Assembly: GCA_052387735.1 (NCBI GenBank)
Contig: JBQTIW010000032.1
Span: 1 to 58,925 of the forward strand
DNA length: 58,925 nucleotides
Origin: RBC101 sp052387735
GTDB lineage: Bacteria > Gemmatimonadota > Gemmatimonadetes > Gemmatimonadales > Gemmatimonadaceae
Reading direction: 5' to 3'
The notes under the pieces are model-generated. The model saw only the letters and a list, made by a program, of their open reading frames with translations. It searched no databases and had not been told where the DNA came from. Both the position numbers and the translations under genes were made by a program. This document shows, one piece after another, positions 9,850-18,494 of this stretch; positions within the stretch are counted from its first letter, which is position 1, and every line of letters begins with the position of its first letter.

Positions 9850-11613
9850 ATGCCGGTTACACAACTGACAGTGCTCGACTACGTCGTGATGGGTGCCTAC
9901 TTCGTCGTGGTGCTCGGCATCGGCTGGGCATTGCGACGCGCGATGCGTACCTCGAACGACTTCTTTCTCTCGGGGCGTTCGTTGCCGCCATGGGTGACGG
10001 GCCTCGCCTTTCTTTCGGCGAACCTCGGTGCGCAGGAAGTGATCGGGATGGGAGCGTCGGGGGCGAAGTACGGCATCGCGACGAGCCACTTCTACTGGGT
10101 CGGCGCGATCCCGGCGATGGTGTTCGTCGGGCTGTTCATGATGCCGTTCTACTACGGCTCCCGCGCCCGCTCCGTCCCGGAGTATCTCAAGCTCCGCTTC
10201 GATGAGAAGACGCGCACACTGAACGCCGTCTCGTTCGCAGCAATGACCGTTTTCTCGTCGGGTGTGTCGATGTATGCGATGGGGAAACTGCTCAACCTGC
10301 TGCTGGGCTGGGACTTCGATACGAGTGTGCTCATCGCCGCCGGCATTGTGCTCGCGTACATCCTCCTCGGCGGACTGACCAGTGCGATCTACAACGAAGT
10401 GTTGCAGTTCTTCATGATCGTGTTTGGGTTTGCGCCATTGGTCTGGATCGGCCTGCGCTCGGTCGGCGGATGGGACGGGCTCACGGCGCGACTCACGGAA
10501 ACCGCTGCCGCGCGTGGCCTGCCATCCGGTGCCTATACACATGCGTGGCAGGGGATGAGTAATCCCGCGGACAACCCGATCGGCGTGGAGTGGTTCGGAC
10601 TCGTCATGGGACTGGGGTTCGTGCTGTCGTTCGGCTACTGGTGCACCGACTTCCTGGTGGTGCAGCGCGCGATGGCGGCAGACTCGATGACTGCGGCCCG
10701 GCGGACGCCGCTGATTGCGGCGATACCCAAGATGCTCTTTCCGTTTCTCGTGATCTTGCCGGGGATGATTGCCCTCGTGCTCACGGCCACCGGGTCGGGT
10801 GGCGCAGAGAGCGGCGGGCCCGGAATCATTCCGCCCAAGCTGACCGAAACAGGAGCGCCGCTGCTCGATGCGGCCGGGCGCGTGGTGCTCGACTATGACC
10901 TCGCCACGCCCATGATGCTCGTGCACCTCTTTCCGACAGGGATGCTGGGGCTCGGCCTGACCGCGCTGATCGCGTCGTTCATGTCGGGAATGGCGGGCAA
11001 CGTGACCGCGTTCAACACGGTGTGGACATACGACATCTACCAATCGCACATCCGGCCCGGCGCCTCGGACGATCACTATCTCTGGATGGGCCGCGCAGCG
11101 ACGGTGGGGGGCATCGCATTGTCGCTGGCTGCCGCCTACGTGGCCAGCGCCTTCAACAACATCATGGATTTTCTACAGCTGGTGTTCGCGTTCGTGAACG
11201 CGCCGCTGTTCGCGACGTTCGCGTTAGGCATGTTCTGGCGGCGGAGCACCGGTCACGGGGCCTTCTGGGGGCTGATGGCGGGCATGAGCGCCGCGGCCGT
11301 GCACCACGGTCTGACGCTTGCCATTGGGTCGGTGCCCGGGATCAAAGGCGGCTACTTCGGCCTGGTGCATTCGTACCCCAGCGACATGGCACAGACGTTC
11401 TGGACGGCGATCTACGCCTTTTCCACATGCCTCGTCGTGACGCTACTGGTGAGCCTGGTGACCTCACCAAGACCGGCCGAGGAACTCAGGGGCCTCGTCT
11501 ACACGCTCACACCGCGGCCAGCCGACGCTGTGCTCCGGTGGTACGAGCGTCCCGCCGTGCTAGCAGTCGGAGTGCTGTCGCTCACGCTGATTCTCAACAT
11601 CCTCTTCTTCTAA
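9850..11613 (+). CDS. Sodium/sugar symporter (SSS family, SGLT-like)
   Basis: 587 aa from ATG 9850. An upstream in-frame extension to 9769 overlaps the MFS gene and is not membrane-like, so I reject it. It is a multi-pass inner-membrane protein of about 14 segments with SSS-family features: NDFFLSGRSLPPWVTGLAFL near the N-terminus, then SANLGAQEVIGMGASGAKYG, RSVPEYLKLRFD, and later TALIASFMSGMAGNVTAFN. This pattern is closest to the SGLT/glucose-type branch rather than the proline or acetate branches. It probably brings in glucose or another monosaccharide with Na+, for example sugar released outside by the trehalase and amylase lipoproteins coded downstream. A 78-aa membrane protein follows 18 nt later. 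Confidence 0.9.
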   Translation: MPVTQLTVLDYVVMGAYFVVVLGIGWALRRAMRTSNDFFLSGRSLPPWVTGLAFLSANLGAQEVIGMGASGAKYGIATSHFYWVGAIPAMVFVGLFMMPFYYGSRARSVPEYLKLRFDEKTRTLNAVSFAAMTVFSSGVSMYAMGKLLNLLLGWDFDTSVLIAAGIVLAYILLGGLTSAIYNEVLQFFMIVFGFAPLVWIGLRSVGGWDGLTARLTETAAARGLPSGAYTHAWQGMSNPADNPIGVEWFGLVMGLGFVLSFGYWCTDFLVVQRAMAADSMTAARRTPLIAAIPKMLFPFLVILPGMIALVLTATGSGGAESGGPGIIPPKLTETGAPLLDAAGRVVLDYDLATPMMLVHLFPTGMLGLGLTALIASFMSGMAGNVTAFNTVWTYDIYQSHIRPGASDDHYLWMGRAATVGGIALSLAAAYVASAFNNIMDFLQLVFAFVNAPLFATFALGMFWRRSTGHGAFWGLMAGMSAAAVHHGLTLAIGSVPGIKGGYFGLVHSYPSDMAQTFWTAIYAFSTCLVVTLLVSLVTSPRPAEELRGLVYTLTPRPADAVLRWYERPAVLAVGVLSLTLILNILFF

Positions 11614-11631
11614 CCGACCACGGAGCGCTGC

Positions 11632-11868
11632 ATGAGTGGACCGGTGTCACTGGACCTGCGATACCCGATCGGCGGGCTCTTCATCGTGCTCGGCTTCATC
11701 CTGGCGGGCTACGGACTCGTGACCGCCGACAACGTGGAGACGTACCGTCGCTCGGCGTCGGTACACATCAACCTGGGGTGGGGGGTGGTGATGCTGGCTT
11801 TCGGCGCGCTGTTCATGCTGCTTGCGTGGCGCGCGCGGCGACGCGCGTCTGTTGCCGGCGGCCTCTGA
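11632..11868 (+). CDS. Small two-TM membrane protein, possible symporter partner
   Basis: 78 aa, ATG 11632, GGAGCGC just upstream. Two hydrophobic helices (about residues 13-30 and 46-65) are joined by a short polar loop with DNVETYRRS, and the C-terminus is very basic (WRARRRA), which should lie in the cytoplasm. I do not recognise a named family. Tight spacing between the symporter (18 nt) and trehalase (7 nt) suggests co-expression. By analogy with small accessory subunits of other SSS carriers (such as YjcH with ActP at 39 kb) it may assist the symporter; this is inference only. Confidence 0.75.
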   Translation: MSGPVSLDLRYPIGGLFIVLGFILAGYGLVTADNVETYRRSASVHINLGWGVVMLAFGALFMLLAWRARRRASVAGGL

Positions 11869-11875
11869 GCGTACG

Positions 11876-13624
11876 ATGCCTGCCCACAACACCATGCGGG
11901 TCATTCACCCGACGACCGCGACTGGTGCGTTGCTGATGACGATCGTGCTGGGCGCGTGTGAAGCGCCGAGCCGCGACCGCGCCGCTGGCGGGACAACGAC
12001 CGTCCCCGCCTCGGGCTACGATCCATCACACGCACTGGGCCCCTTGTTCCACGATGTGCAGATGGCGGCGCTGTTTCCCGACTCCAAGACATTTGCCGAT
12101 GCTCGGCCCGTTCGACCTCCAGAGGAGATCGGCGCGCGATACGCGGCGGCCAGAGACTCGGCGGGTTTCGTGCTGTGGTCATTCGTGGACGCGAACTTCG
12201 TGTTGCCCGGGGCGGCCGGTGAGGGCTACCGTGGTGACTCGACGCACACGATGGAACAACACATTCGAGCGCTCTGGCCGGTGCTCACGCGGCCACCGGA
12301 CACGGCGGACCCGCACTCATCCCTGATCCCCCTGCCTAACGCCTACGTGGTACCGGGTGGACGTTTTCGCGAGGTGTACTACTGGGATTCGTACTTCACC
12401 ATGCTCGGTCTGGTGGAGAGCGACCGGCTCGACCTCGTGCGCAGCATGCTGCGCAACTTCGCGCACCTCGTCAGGACAGTGGGACACATTCCCAACGGCA
12501 ACAGGACGTACTACCTGAACCGCAGCCAGCCACCGTATTTCGCCGCCATGGTGGCGATGTACGGGCGCGCGACCGACACCGTGCAGGCCCTCGAGTTCCT
12601 CGATGCGCTGGAAGCCGAGCACGCCTTCTGGATGGAGGGCGCCGACCGTCTCGCGCCCGGGGAGGCATATCGGCGAGTCGTGAAGCTTTCCGACGGGTCG
12701 TTGTTCAATCGGTACTGGGATGACCGCGCCGAGCCGCGACCCGAATCGCACCGCGAAGACTTTCGTCTCGGCGCGTCGCTGCCGGAGAGCCAGCGCGAGG
12801 CATTCTTTCGCAACGTGCGCGCGTCGGCGGAGAGTGGCTGGGACTTCTCGAGTCGATGGATGCGCAACCCGTCGGACCTGCGAACGCTCGAGACGACGGA
12901 CCTTGTTCCGGTCGATCTGAACAGCTTGATGTACAACGCGGAGCAGGTGATCGCAGCACTTCGGCGGTCCCGGGGGCAGGCAGGTGACGAGGCTGTTGCT
13001 TCGCGCTTTGCCGCCGCGGCGGCGGCCCGTCGTACAGCGATTCGCGCTCATATGTTCGACAGTACCGCGGGCTTCTTCTTCGACGTCCGATGGAAGACTG
13101 CCGAACGCGTCACCGATCGGCCGACGCTCGCGGCAGCGGCGCCATTGTACTTCGGCGTTGCGACGCAGGCGCAGGGCCAGGCAGTGGCGGCGCGACTCGA
13201 GCATGAGTTTCTCAAGCCAGGTGGATTCGTGACCACGCTGGTCACTTCCGGCCAGCAGTGGGATGCGCCTAACGGGTGGCCGCCGCTGACCTGGCTCACG
13301 ATCGAGGGGGTGCGCCGCTACGGTCGCGCTGACCTCGCCGACATGGCGCGTGATCGCTGGCTTGGGCTCAACCGGCGCACGTACCGGGCGACAGGGAAGA
13401 TGACGGAGAAGTACGACGTGGTCGATCTGAATCGGGTGGCAGGTGGCGGTGAGTATCCGACGCAGGATGGGTTCGGATGGAGCAACGGTGTGGCGTTGGT
13501 ATTTGCGGCGCAGGAGGGGAGGCGCACTACCGCAGCATCGCGGCTCAGGCACGAGGTTGGGGCCATTGGTTCACACGGCAACCGACACTGGACTCCTGCG
13601 TTTGCAGGAGCCCGACCTCAATGA
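11876..13624 (+). CDS. treA: Periplasmic trehalase lipoprotein (GH37)
   Basis: 582 aa from ATG 11876 (an ATG at 11894 is possible). The N-terminus has a lipoprotein signal ending LGAC. Both GH37 trehalase signatures are present: PGGRFREVYYWDSYF at about residues 159-173 and QDGFGWSNGV at about 530, along with QQWDAPNGWPPLTW. The enzyme hydrolyses alpha,alpha-trehalose to two glucose molecules outside the cytoplasm, and the glucose could re-enter through the SSS symporter just upstream. The final ~35 residues after AAQEGRR do not look like trehalase. They include HWTPAFAGA, coded across a perfect 7-bp hairpin at 13593-13610, as if a REP-like element had been inserted and read through. The stop overlaps the next gene's ATG (ATGA). 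Confidence 0.94.
   Translation: MPAHNTMRVIHPTTATGALLMTIVLGACEAPSRDRAAGGTTTVPASGYDPSHALGPLFHDVQMAALFPDSKTFADARPVRPPEEIGARYAAARDSAGFVLWSFVDANFVLPGAAGEGYRGDSTHTMEQHIRALWPVLTRPPDTADPHSSLIPLPNAYVVPGGRFREVYYWDSYFTMLGLVESDRLDLVRSMLRNFAHLVRTVGHIPNGNRTYYLNRSQPPYFAAMVAMYGRATDTVQALEFLDALEAEHAFWMEGADRLAPGEAYRRVVKLSDGSLFNRYWDDRAEPRPESHREDFRLGASLPESQREAFFRNVRASAESGWDFSSRWMRNPSDLRTLETTDLVPVDLNSLMYNAEQVIAALRRSRGQAGDEAVASRFAAAAAARRTAIRAHMFDSTAGFFFDVRWKTAERVTDRPTLAAAAPLYFGVATQAQGQAVAARLEHEFLKPGGFVTTLVTSGQQWDAPNGWPPLTWLTIEGVRRYGRADLADMARDRWLGLNRRTYRATGKMTEKYDVVDLNRVAGGGEYPTQDGFGWSNGVALVFAAQEGRRTTAASRLRHEVGAIGSHGNRHWTPAFAGARPQ
13593..13610. repeat. REP-like hairpin inside the trehalase 3' end
   Basis: CTCCTGC-GTTT-GCAGGAG is a perfect 7-bp stem with a 4-nt loop. 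Its translation (TPAFAG) is the peptide commonly produced when REP-type palindromes are read in frame at gene ends in other bacteria. A related string CCTGCGTTTGC recurs near the 3' end of the methyltransferase gene (around 41718). Confidence 0.5.
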
Positions 13625-14763
13625 GGAAGCTCTTCGCATCTGGTGTGGTTGGGTTGATCCTCCTCGAGATCGCCAGCATCTATTTCATCATGCCGCTGCC
13701 GGGAAGCCAGCGGATGCGGAGCATTGATCTGGCGTTCGCCATCTACACGTGGCGGTGGTGGCTGCGTGCGGTGTTCGGCGTCCTCGTCCTCGTCGGCACG
13801 TTGACGGCCTGGCGGACGTCAGGGTGGCGGCGTTGGCTCGTGCCGTTCTCGCTGGCCATTGCAGCCGGCATCACGTGGGTTGTGAACTTCCGCATGGCGG
13901 CGGACCAGATGTTCCGGCTGCCGACACAGCTCATCATGGCGCCGCCTGAACGCAGCACCGTGGCGCGGGATCGGTTGATCGTCGGGATCGAGATCAACGG
14001 TGACGCGCGCGCGTATCCGCTCCAGTTCATCGGATACCATCACCAGGTGCGCGACACGGTCGGCGGTCAGGACGTGCTGGTCAGCTACTGCACGGTGTGC
14101 CGCACGGGCCGCGTGTTCATTCCCGCCGTCGGTGGGACGATGGAGCAGTTTCGCCTCGTTGGGATGGATCATTTCAACGCGATGCTCGAAGACCGTTCGA
14201 GCGGCAGCTGGTGGCGGCAGGCGAACGGAGAGGCGGTGGTGGGACGTCGCAAGGGAGAGACACTCCCCGAGATCCCGAGCCGACAGGTGACACTGGAGCA
14301 GTGGCTCGCTCTGTATCCGCGAAGCCTGATCATGCAGGGAGATCCGGTGTTCGCCGACGAGTACGCCAAGGACTACGCCTTCGAGCGGGGCACCAGTCGT
14401 CGTCCCCTGACCGGTACCGACACGTCATCGTGGGACGACAAGTCGTGGGTGGTGGGATTGACGGTGAAGGGGCAGAGCAAGGCGTACGACTGGAATCGGC
14501 TGAAGCGCGAGCGCATCGTACATGACGAGTTGGGAGGTGTGCCCGTGCTGCTCGTGCTGGGCGCCGATGATGCCAGTTTCTTCGCGTTCGAACGACCCGA
14601 TGATGCCTCGCGGTTTGAGCTGAAGAGGGACTCACTCTTCTCTGACGGACACGCCTACGCGTTGAGCGGTCGCGGCGCCTCCCGATCCCTCGAGCTGCTC
14701 AAGGCCAGCCAGGAATTCTGGCACAGCTGGCGGACCTTTCAACCCGGAACGGAGCGGTACTGA
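13621..14763 (+). CDS. DUF3179-domain membrane protein
   Basis: 380 aa from ATG 13621, which overlaps the trehalase stop. The first ~100 residues hold three hydrophobic segments (LILLEIASIYFIM, AVFGVLVLVGTLTAW and WLVPFSLAIAAGITWVV). The rest is the DUF3179 domain with its conserved strings: INGDARAYPLQ, VSYCTVCRTGRVF, then WDDKSWVVGL and VLLVLGADDASFFAF. The CxxC in the CTVC motif could bind metal or be redox active. DUF3179 has no established function. Its position between trehalase and amylase, with overlaps on both sides (ATGA and TGATG), suggests joint expression with sugar use but does not reveal its role. Confidence 0.88.
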   Translation: MRKLFASGVVGLILLEIASIYFIMPLPGSQRMRSIDLAFAIYTWRWWLRAVFGVLVLVGTLTAWRTSGWRRWLVPFSLAIAAGITWVVNFRMAADQMFRLPTQLIMAPPERSTVARDRLIVGIEINGDARAYPLQFIGYHHQVRDTVGGQDVLVSYCTVCRTGRVFIPAVGGTMEQFRLVGMDHFNAMLEDRSSGSWWRQANGEAVVGRRKGETLPEIPSRQVTLEQWLALYPRSLIMQGDPVFADEYAKDYAFERGTSRRPLTGTDTSSWDDKSWVVGLTVKGQSKAYDWNRLKRERIVHDELGGVPVLLVLGADDASFFAFERPDDASRFELKRDSLFSDGHAYALSGRGASRSLELLKASQEFWHSWRTFQPGTERY

Positions 14764-16385
14764 TGAAACCCATTCGCGTTCTGGTGCTTGCCCTTGGGGT
14801 CGGGCTCACCGCGTGCGGCGGCGCGATGTCACCGGCCGCCGCGCCGGAGCCGGAGCCCCAACTACCGGATGCTGACGTCAGCGTGGTTCCCGTCCAGGAT
14901 CCCGGGAGCAGGCTTCCCACGGATTGGAAGCGGGGCCCGTTCGCCGAGATCTACGTTCGCGGCTACAAGGACAGTGATGGCGACGGCATCGGCGACCTGC
15001 AGGGGCTCACGCAGCAACTGGACTATCTCAAGGATCTGGGGATCACCGGCATCTGGCTGATGCCCGTCACGAGCTCGCAGGACAAGGACCACGGTTACGC
15101 GGTGACGGACTATCGTGCCATCGAACCGCAGTACGGATCACTCACCGACTTCGACGAACTCCTCCGCCAGGCGCACGCGCGCGGGATCGGCGTCATCATC
15201 GACTATGTGATGAATCACAGCGCGGCGCAGAATCCGTTGTTCCTCAACTCGCGTGCCGGGAGCAGCAGTCGCAGACGCGATTGGTATGTGTGGTCACCGA
15301 GCAAGCCCGTGGGCTGGAGCATCTATGGTAAAGACCCCTGGTACCCGGCCAGCGAGGGGTACTACTTCGCGGGATTCTGGGACCAGATGCCCGACTTCAA
15401 TCTCCGCAACCCGGCCGTTATCGCGTATCACGAAAGTGGGCTTCGATTCTGGCTCAACCGTGGCGTCGACGGATTTCGCTTCGATGCGGTCGGCAACCTG
15501 GTGGAAAACGGGCCTAACGCCTGGGAGATGCAGCAGGAGAATTACCGGATCATGGGGGGCATTCGCGCCCTGGTCGACGGCTACGCCAACCGATATCTCG
15601 TGTGCGAAGTGCCGGCCGATCCGCTGGGCTTCACGGCCCCGTCAGCCTGTGGGAGTGCCTTTGCCTTTGGCCATAACTACGAGATCATGAAGGCGGTCAA
15701 GGGAGACGGCAGCGCCGTTGCCAAGGTGGCGACCTACTTCACCACCTCGCCGGCGAGTCTTGCGACCATGGTGTCGAACCACGACCACTTTGCGGGTGAG
15801 CGACTGTGGGACCAGGTCGCGGGAGACATCGCGCAGTACAGGCTCGCGGCGGCAACCTACCTCCTGCAGCCCGGCGTGCCGTTCATCTACTATGGGGAAG
15901 AGATCGGTATGGCAGGCGGCGCTGGTCTCACCGGCGATTGGAAACTGCGCACGCCGATGAGCTGGACGGGCGATGGAACCACCGCCGGTTTCACGGTGGG
16001 CAGGCCATTCCGTGCCGTCTCGGCGAACGTGGGGACGCACAACGTGCGTGCGCAGCTTGGTGACCCCAACTCCTTGCACGCGTTCTATCGGGCGCTGATC
16101 GGTTTGCGCCACAAGCACACGTCGCTCCTGCGCGGGAGCTACGACGGTGCTGTGGTGAGCGGCGCGACGATCAGCTTCAAGCGGAACTCGGGGAACGAGA
16201 CGAGCCTGATCGCGATCAACTACGGTGGGACTCCGTCGCGGGTGGCATTCAGCGGCCTCCCCGGTGGAACAACGGTGATGCCCGTGTACCCGCTGGGGGG
16301 CACGGCGGCGACGGCGACAAGCAACGGCGAGTACGTCACGTCAGTCGCGGGGCAGTCGGTGGTGGTGTTTGTGTTTAGCAGGTGA
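14763..16385 (+). CDS. Alpha-amylase-family glycoside hydrolase, lipoprotein (GH13)
   Basis: 540 aa, ATG 14763 overlapping the previous stop. The signal peptide ends GLTACGG, so it is a lipoprotein. The GH13 barrel begins with FAEIYVRGYKDSDGDGIGDL. Conserved region I is DYVMNHSA, the nucleophile is in GFRFDAV (Asp 241), the acid/base Glu is in VCEVPAD (Glu 282), and the third acid is in SNHDHFAG (Asp 341). A beta-sandwich C-domain follows from about residue 450. Region III is unusual: CEVPADP rather than GExW/GExY types, so the exact specificity (alpha-amylase, glucosidase or cyclomaltodextrinase-like) is unclear. It should break alpha-glucans at the cell envelope, supplying the MFS and symporter carriers. 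Last gene of the sugar run; it converges on the DUF885 gene. Confidence 0.92.
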   Translation: MKPIRVLVLALGVGLTACGGAMSPAAAPEPEPQLPDADVSVVPVQDPGSRLPTDWKRGPFAEIYVRGYKDSDGDGIGDLQGLTQQLDYLKDLGITGIWLMPVTSSQDKDHGYAVTDYRAIEPQYGSLTDFDELLRQAHARGIGVIIDYVMNHSAAQNPLFLNSRAGSSSRRRDWYVWSPSKPVGWSIYGKDPWYPASEGYYFAGFWDQMPDFNLRNPAVIAYHESGLRFWLNRGVDGFRFDAVGNLVENGPNAWEMQQENYRIMGGIRALVDGYANRYLVCEVPADPLGFTAPSACGSAFAFGHNYEIMKAVKGDGSAVAKVATYFTTSPASLATMVSNHDHFAGERLWDQVAGDIAQYRLAAATYLLQPGVPFIYYGEEIGMAGGAGLTGDWKLRTPMSWTGDGTTAGFTVGRPFRAVSANVGTHNVRAQLGDPNSLHAFYRALIGLRHKHTSLLRGSYDGAVVSGATISFKRNSGNETSLIAINYGGTPSRVAFSGLPGGTTVMPVYPLGGTAATATSNGEYVTSVAGQSVVVFVFSR

Positions 16386-16442
16386 ATAGAGAAGAGCGTG
16401 TATCGCGAGAAGCGCTGACACTCACGTGTCCATGCTCCATTC

Positions 16443-18305
16443 CTATTTCTTCGTCTCGTAATCCCTATTCTCTACCCCACCGTCGCTCTGCACGATCGGG
16501 TTCCCATAAAACCGCCACTGCGTCCGGTACTCTTGAGGCAGTGTCTGCCGCAACAGCATCACCCGCACCATCTCCACAGGCATTCGCCCGCCCTGCAGAA
16601 TCCTGTCGTGGAACTGCTTCGCTGTCATCTTGCCGTTTTTCACGAGCTCGGTCTCCAGCGCCCGGAACTGCAACGCGCCCAGCATGTACGCCGCCTGATA
16701 CACCGGCGGATACGTGCCGATGAACGACCGCCGCACCTCGGCCTCGGCGTTCGCCCGCTCGTGGCCCACTTTCTGGACGAGAAGGTCAATGGCCTGCTGC
16801 GGTGTCATGGTGCCCTGGTGGACGCCTAACGAAAACATGATGCGCGCCGCGCGGTGCATCCGCCAGAAGAGCATCCCCACTTTCTCCTCCGGCTTCTTCG
16901 CAAAGCCCGAATCCCACAACACCATTTCCCAGTAGAGCGCCCACCCTTCGCCCCAGAAGGGCGTGGAGAACTCCCCGCGATGGCTGTTGAAGCGTTGGGT
17001 CATGAACCCTTGCAGGTGATGTCCCGGGATGAGCTCGTGGTGCACGGTGGCGCGAGAGAAGTACGGGTTGTTGCCCCGCATGCTCATCATCTTGTCGTCA
17101 TGCTCCATTCCGTCCGTGGGATACGATACCTGAATCACTTCACCGCCAAGAAAGAACGGGCTCACCTTCTGGCGTTCGGGCGTCATCATTTCCATACGCC
17201 AGACTTCCTTGGCGAGCGGCGGCACCGTCAGCAACCCACGGCTTTCCACGTAGTCGATGGCTTCGAACGCGAGGTCGCGAATGACCTCGGTCTGCTTGCC
17301 CGGCTCGACGTACATGTTCTTGACCTTTTCGAGCGCTTTCAGCCAGTCGTCGCCGAAGCCCATGTCGCGTGACGCCTTCTTCATCTCCGCCTCGCACCAC
17401 GCATACTCCTTCTCGGCGATGGCGATGAGCTCCGCCGGCGTGTAGGGAATGAATTCCACGTCGAGGTCGGCCTTGAGTCCTTCGACGCCGATCGGGTCGC
17501 CGATGATGGGTTCGTCTTCGCCGTCCTTGTAGCCGACCACGCGCTCGCGGAGCGTTTTCACATAGCGAGTGATGGCGTCGTCTGTGCGCTTGTAGGGGTC
17601 CTTCACCCACCAGGTGAAGGTGGGATCGTAGCCCGTGTAGTAGCCATACCAGCGGGCGAGGCCGTTCCGGCGGAGACCGTCGAGGGCATTAGCGGATCGG
17701 TAGGCGATGATGCGTGTTTTGCGCTGTGCGGCCGTGTCCGGGCCCTGGGGCGCCCGGGCCAATTCCTCCACGGCCGTCCGGGCGCTGTCGATGGACTTGG
17801 CTACCGACGCGAGCGTGCGGGCGAGGGCGGCCGCATCGGGAGCCCCAAGCCGCCGGCGGGCTTCAGGCATCGCACTCAGCGTCTCGAAGAAGGGCGCGAA
17901 GCGGCGAATCTCAACGAGCTGCTCGTCTTCGCGGTTGAGCAGACTCAGCTCATATGCGAGTCGCCTGGAGAGGAGCACGTGATCAATGCGTCCTTCGGGT
18001 CCCAGCTTGTCATAGTGGATGTCGCGCAGCCGCGCCTGCCACGCTTTGTAAAAGTCGCGCATGCGGGCGCGGCGCTCGTTCCCGAACTCCACGTCGTACC
18101 GGCGTCGAAGGGCGGCCTGGTCTGCGCTGTATCGACGCACTACGGAGGACATTTCACTCTCCGTCTCCGACACGAGATTGGCCAGTGCTGGGGCCAGCTC
18201 CGCAGCGGGGACCCGCTGGCTCGTTGTTTTCGCCTGTCCGAGGAGCGCCGAAGGGCAGCACACAACTGCCCAGGGGACGAGGATTGCGCGGAGGCAGAGC
18301 GACAT
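16443..18305 (-). CDS. DUF885 family exported peptidase-like protein
   Basis: 620 aa, on the minus strand with ATG at 18305. The signal peptide ends ALLGQA. The central motif VHHELIPGHHLQGF contains a HExxPGH metal-binding-like site characteristic of DUF885. Further hallmarks are FSTPFWGEGWALYWE and YPPVYQAAYMLGALQFRALE near the C-terminus. Family members are thought to be zinc metallopeptidases related to M2/M32-type folds and are abundant in Gemmatimonadota and other heterotrophs; the substrate is not known. It is probably periplasmic. It stands alone: the upstream gene on the same strand is separated by a strong hairpin, and the downstream neighbour is convergent. Confidence 0.9.
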   Translation of the reverse strand: MSLCLRAILVPWAVVCCPSALLGQAKTTSQRVPAAELAPALANLVSETESEMSSVVRRYSADQAALRRRYDVEFGNERRARMRDFYKAWQARLRDIHYDKLGPEGRIDHVLLSRRLAYELSLLNREDEQLVEIRRFAPFFETLSAMPEARRRLGAPDAAALARTLASVAKSIDSARTAVEELARAPQGPDTAAQRKTRIIAYRSANALDGLRRNGLARWYGYYTGYDPTFTWWVKDPYKRTDDAITRYVKTLRERVVGYKDGEDEPIIGDPIGVEGLKADLDVEFIPYTPAELIAIAEKEYAWCEAEMKKASRDMGFGDDWLKALEKVKNMYVEPGKQTEVIRDLAFEAIDYVESRGLLTVPPLAKEVWRMEMMTPERQKVSPFFLGGEVIQVSYPTDGMEHDDKMMSMRGNNPYFSRATVHHELIPGHHLQGFMTQRFNSHRGEFSTPFWGEGWALYWEMVLWDSGFAKKPEEKVGMLFWRMHRAARIMFSLGVHQGTMTPQQAIDLLVQKVGHERANAEAEVRRSFIGTYPPVYQAAYMLGALQFRALETELVKNGKMTAKQFHDRILQGGRMPVEMVRVMLLRQTLPQEYRTQWRFYGNPIVQSDGGVENRDYETKK

Positions 18306-18439
18306 AGCGGAATTCCGAAGGGGTGCAGGTGGTCTGTGGACGACCCATAGTATGTGGCCGTGCGCGCGACTTGGGAGCGGTGTATTTCGACGTGGGGGTC
18401 GACGCCTGTTCGCTGAACCGGCACCCTCACGAACGAGAA

Positions 18440-18473
18440 GAGCTCCGGACCCCGCCGCTCGGGTCCGGAGCTC
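18440..18473 (-). terminator. Strong hairpin terminator after the BNR-repeat gene
   Basis: GAGCTCCGGACCC and GGGTCCGGAGCTC form a perfect 13-bp stem around an 8-nt loop. It begins 21 nt past the stop of the minus-strand gene at 18495-21446. Reading the minus strand, a moderately T-rich stretch (CTTCTCGTTC) follows. It separates that gene from the DUF885 gene. Confidence 0.75.
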
Positions 18474-18494
18474 CAGGTGCCTAACGTGTCCGCT

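Noticed and set aside
9847..11076. Minus-strand open frame of 409 codons
   Set aside because: It is antisense to the sodium/sugar symporter; its composition (His/Arg/Glu-rich) is that of a shadow frame.
16386..16442. Terminator between the convergent amylase and DUF885 genes
   Set aside because: Short complementary words exist but no stable stem with T-run could be traced by eye.
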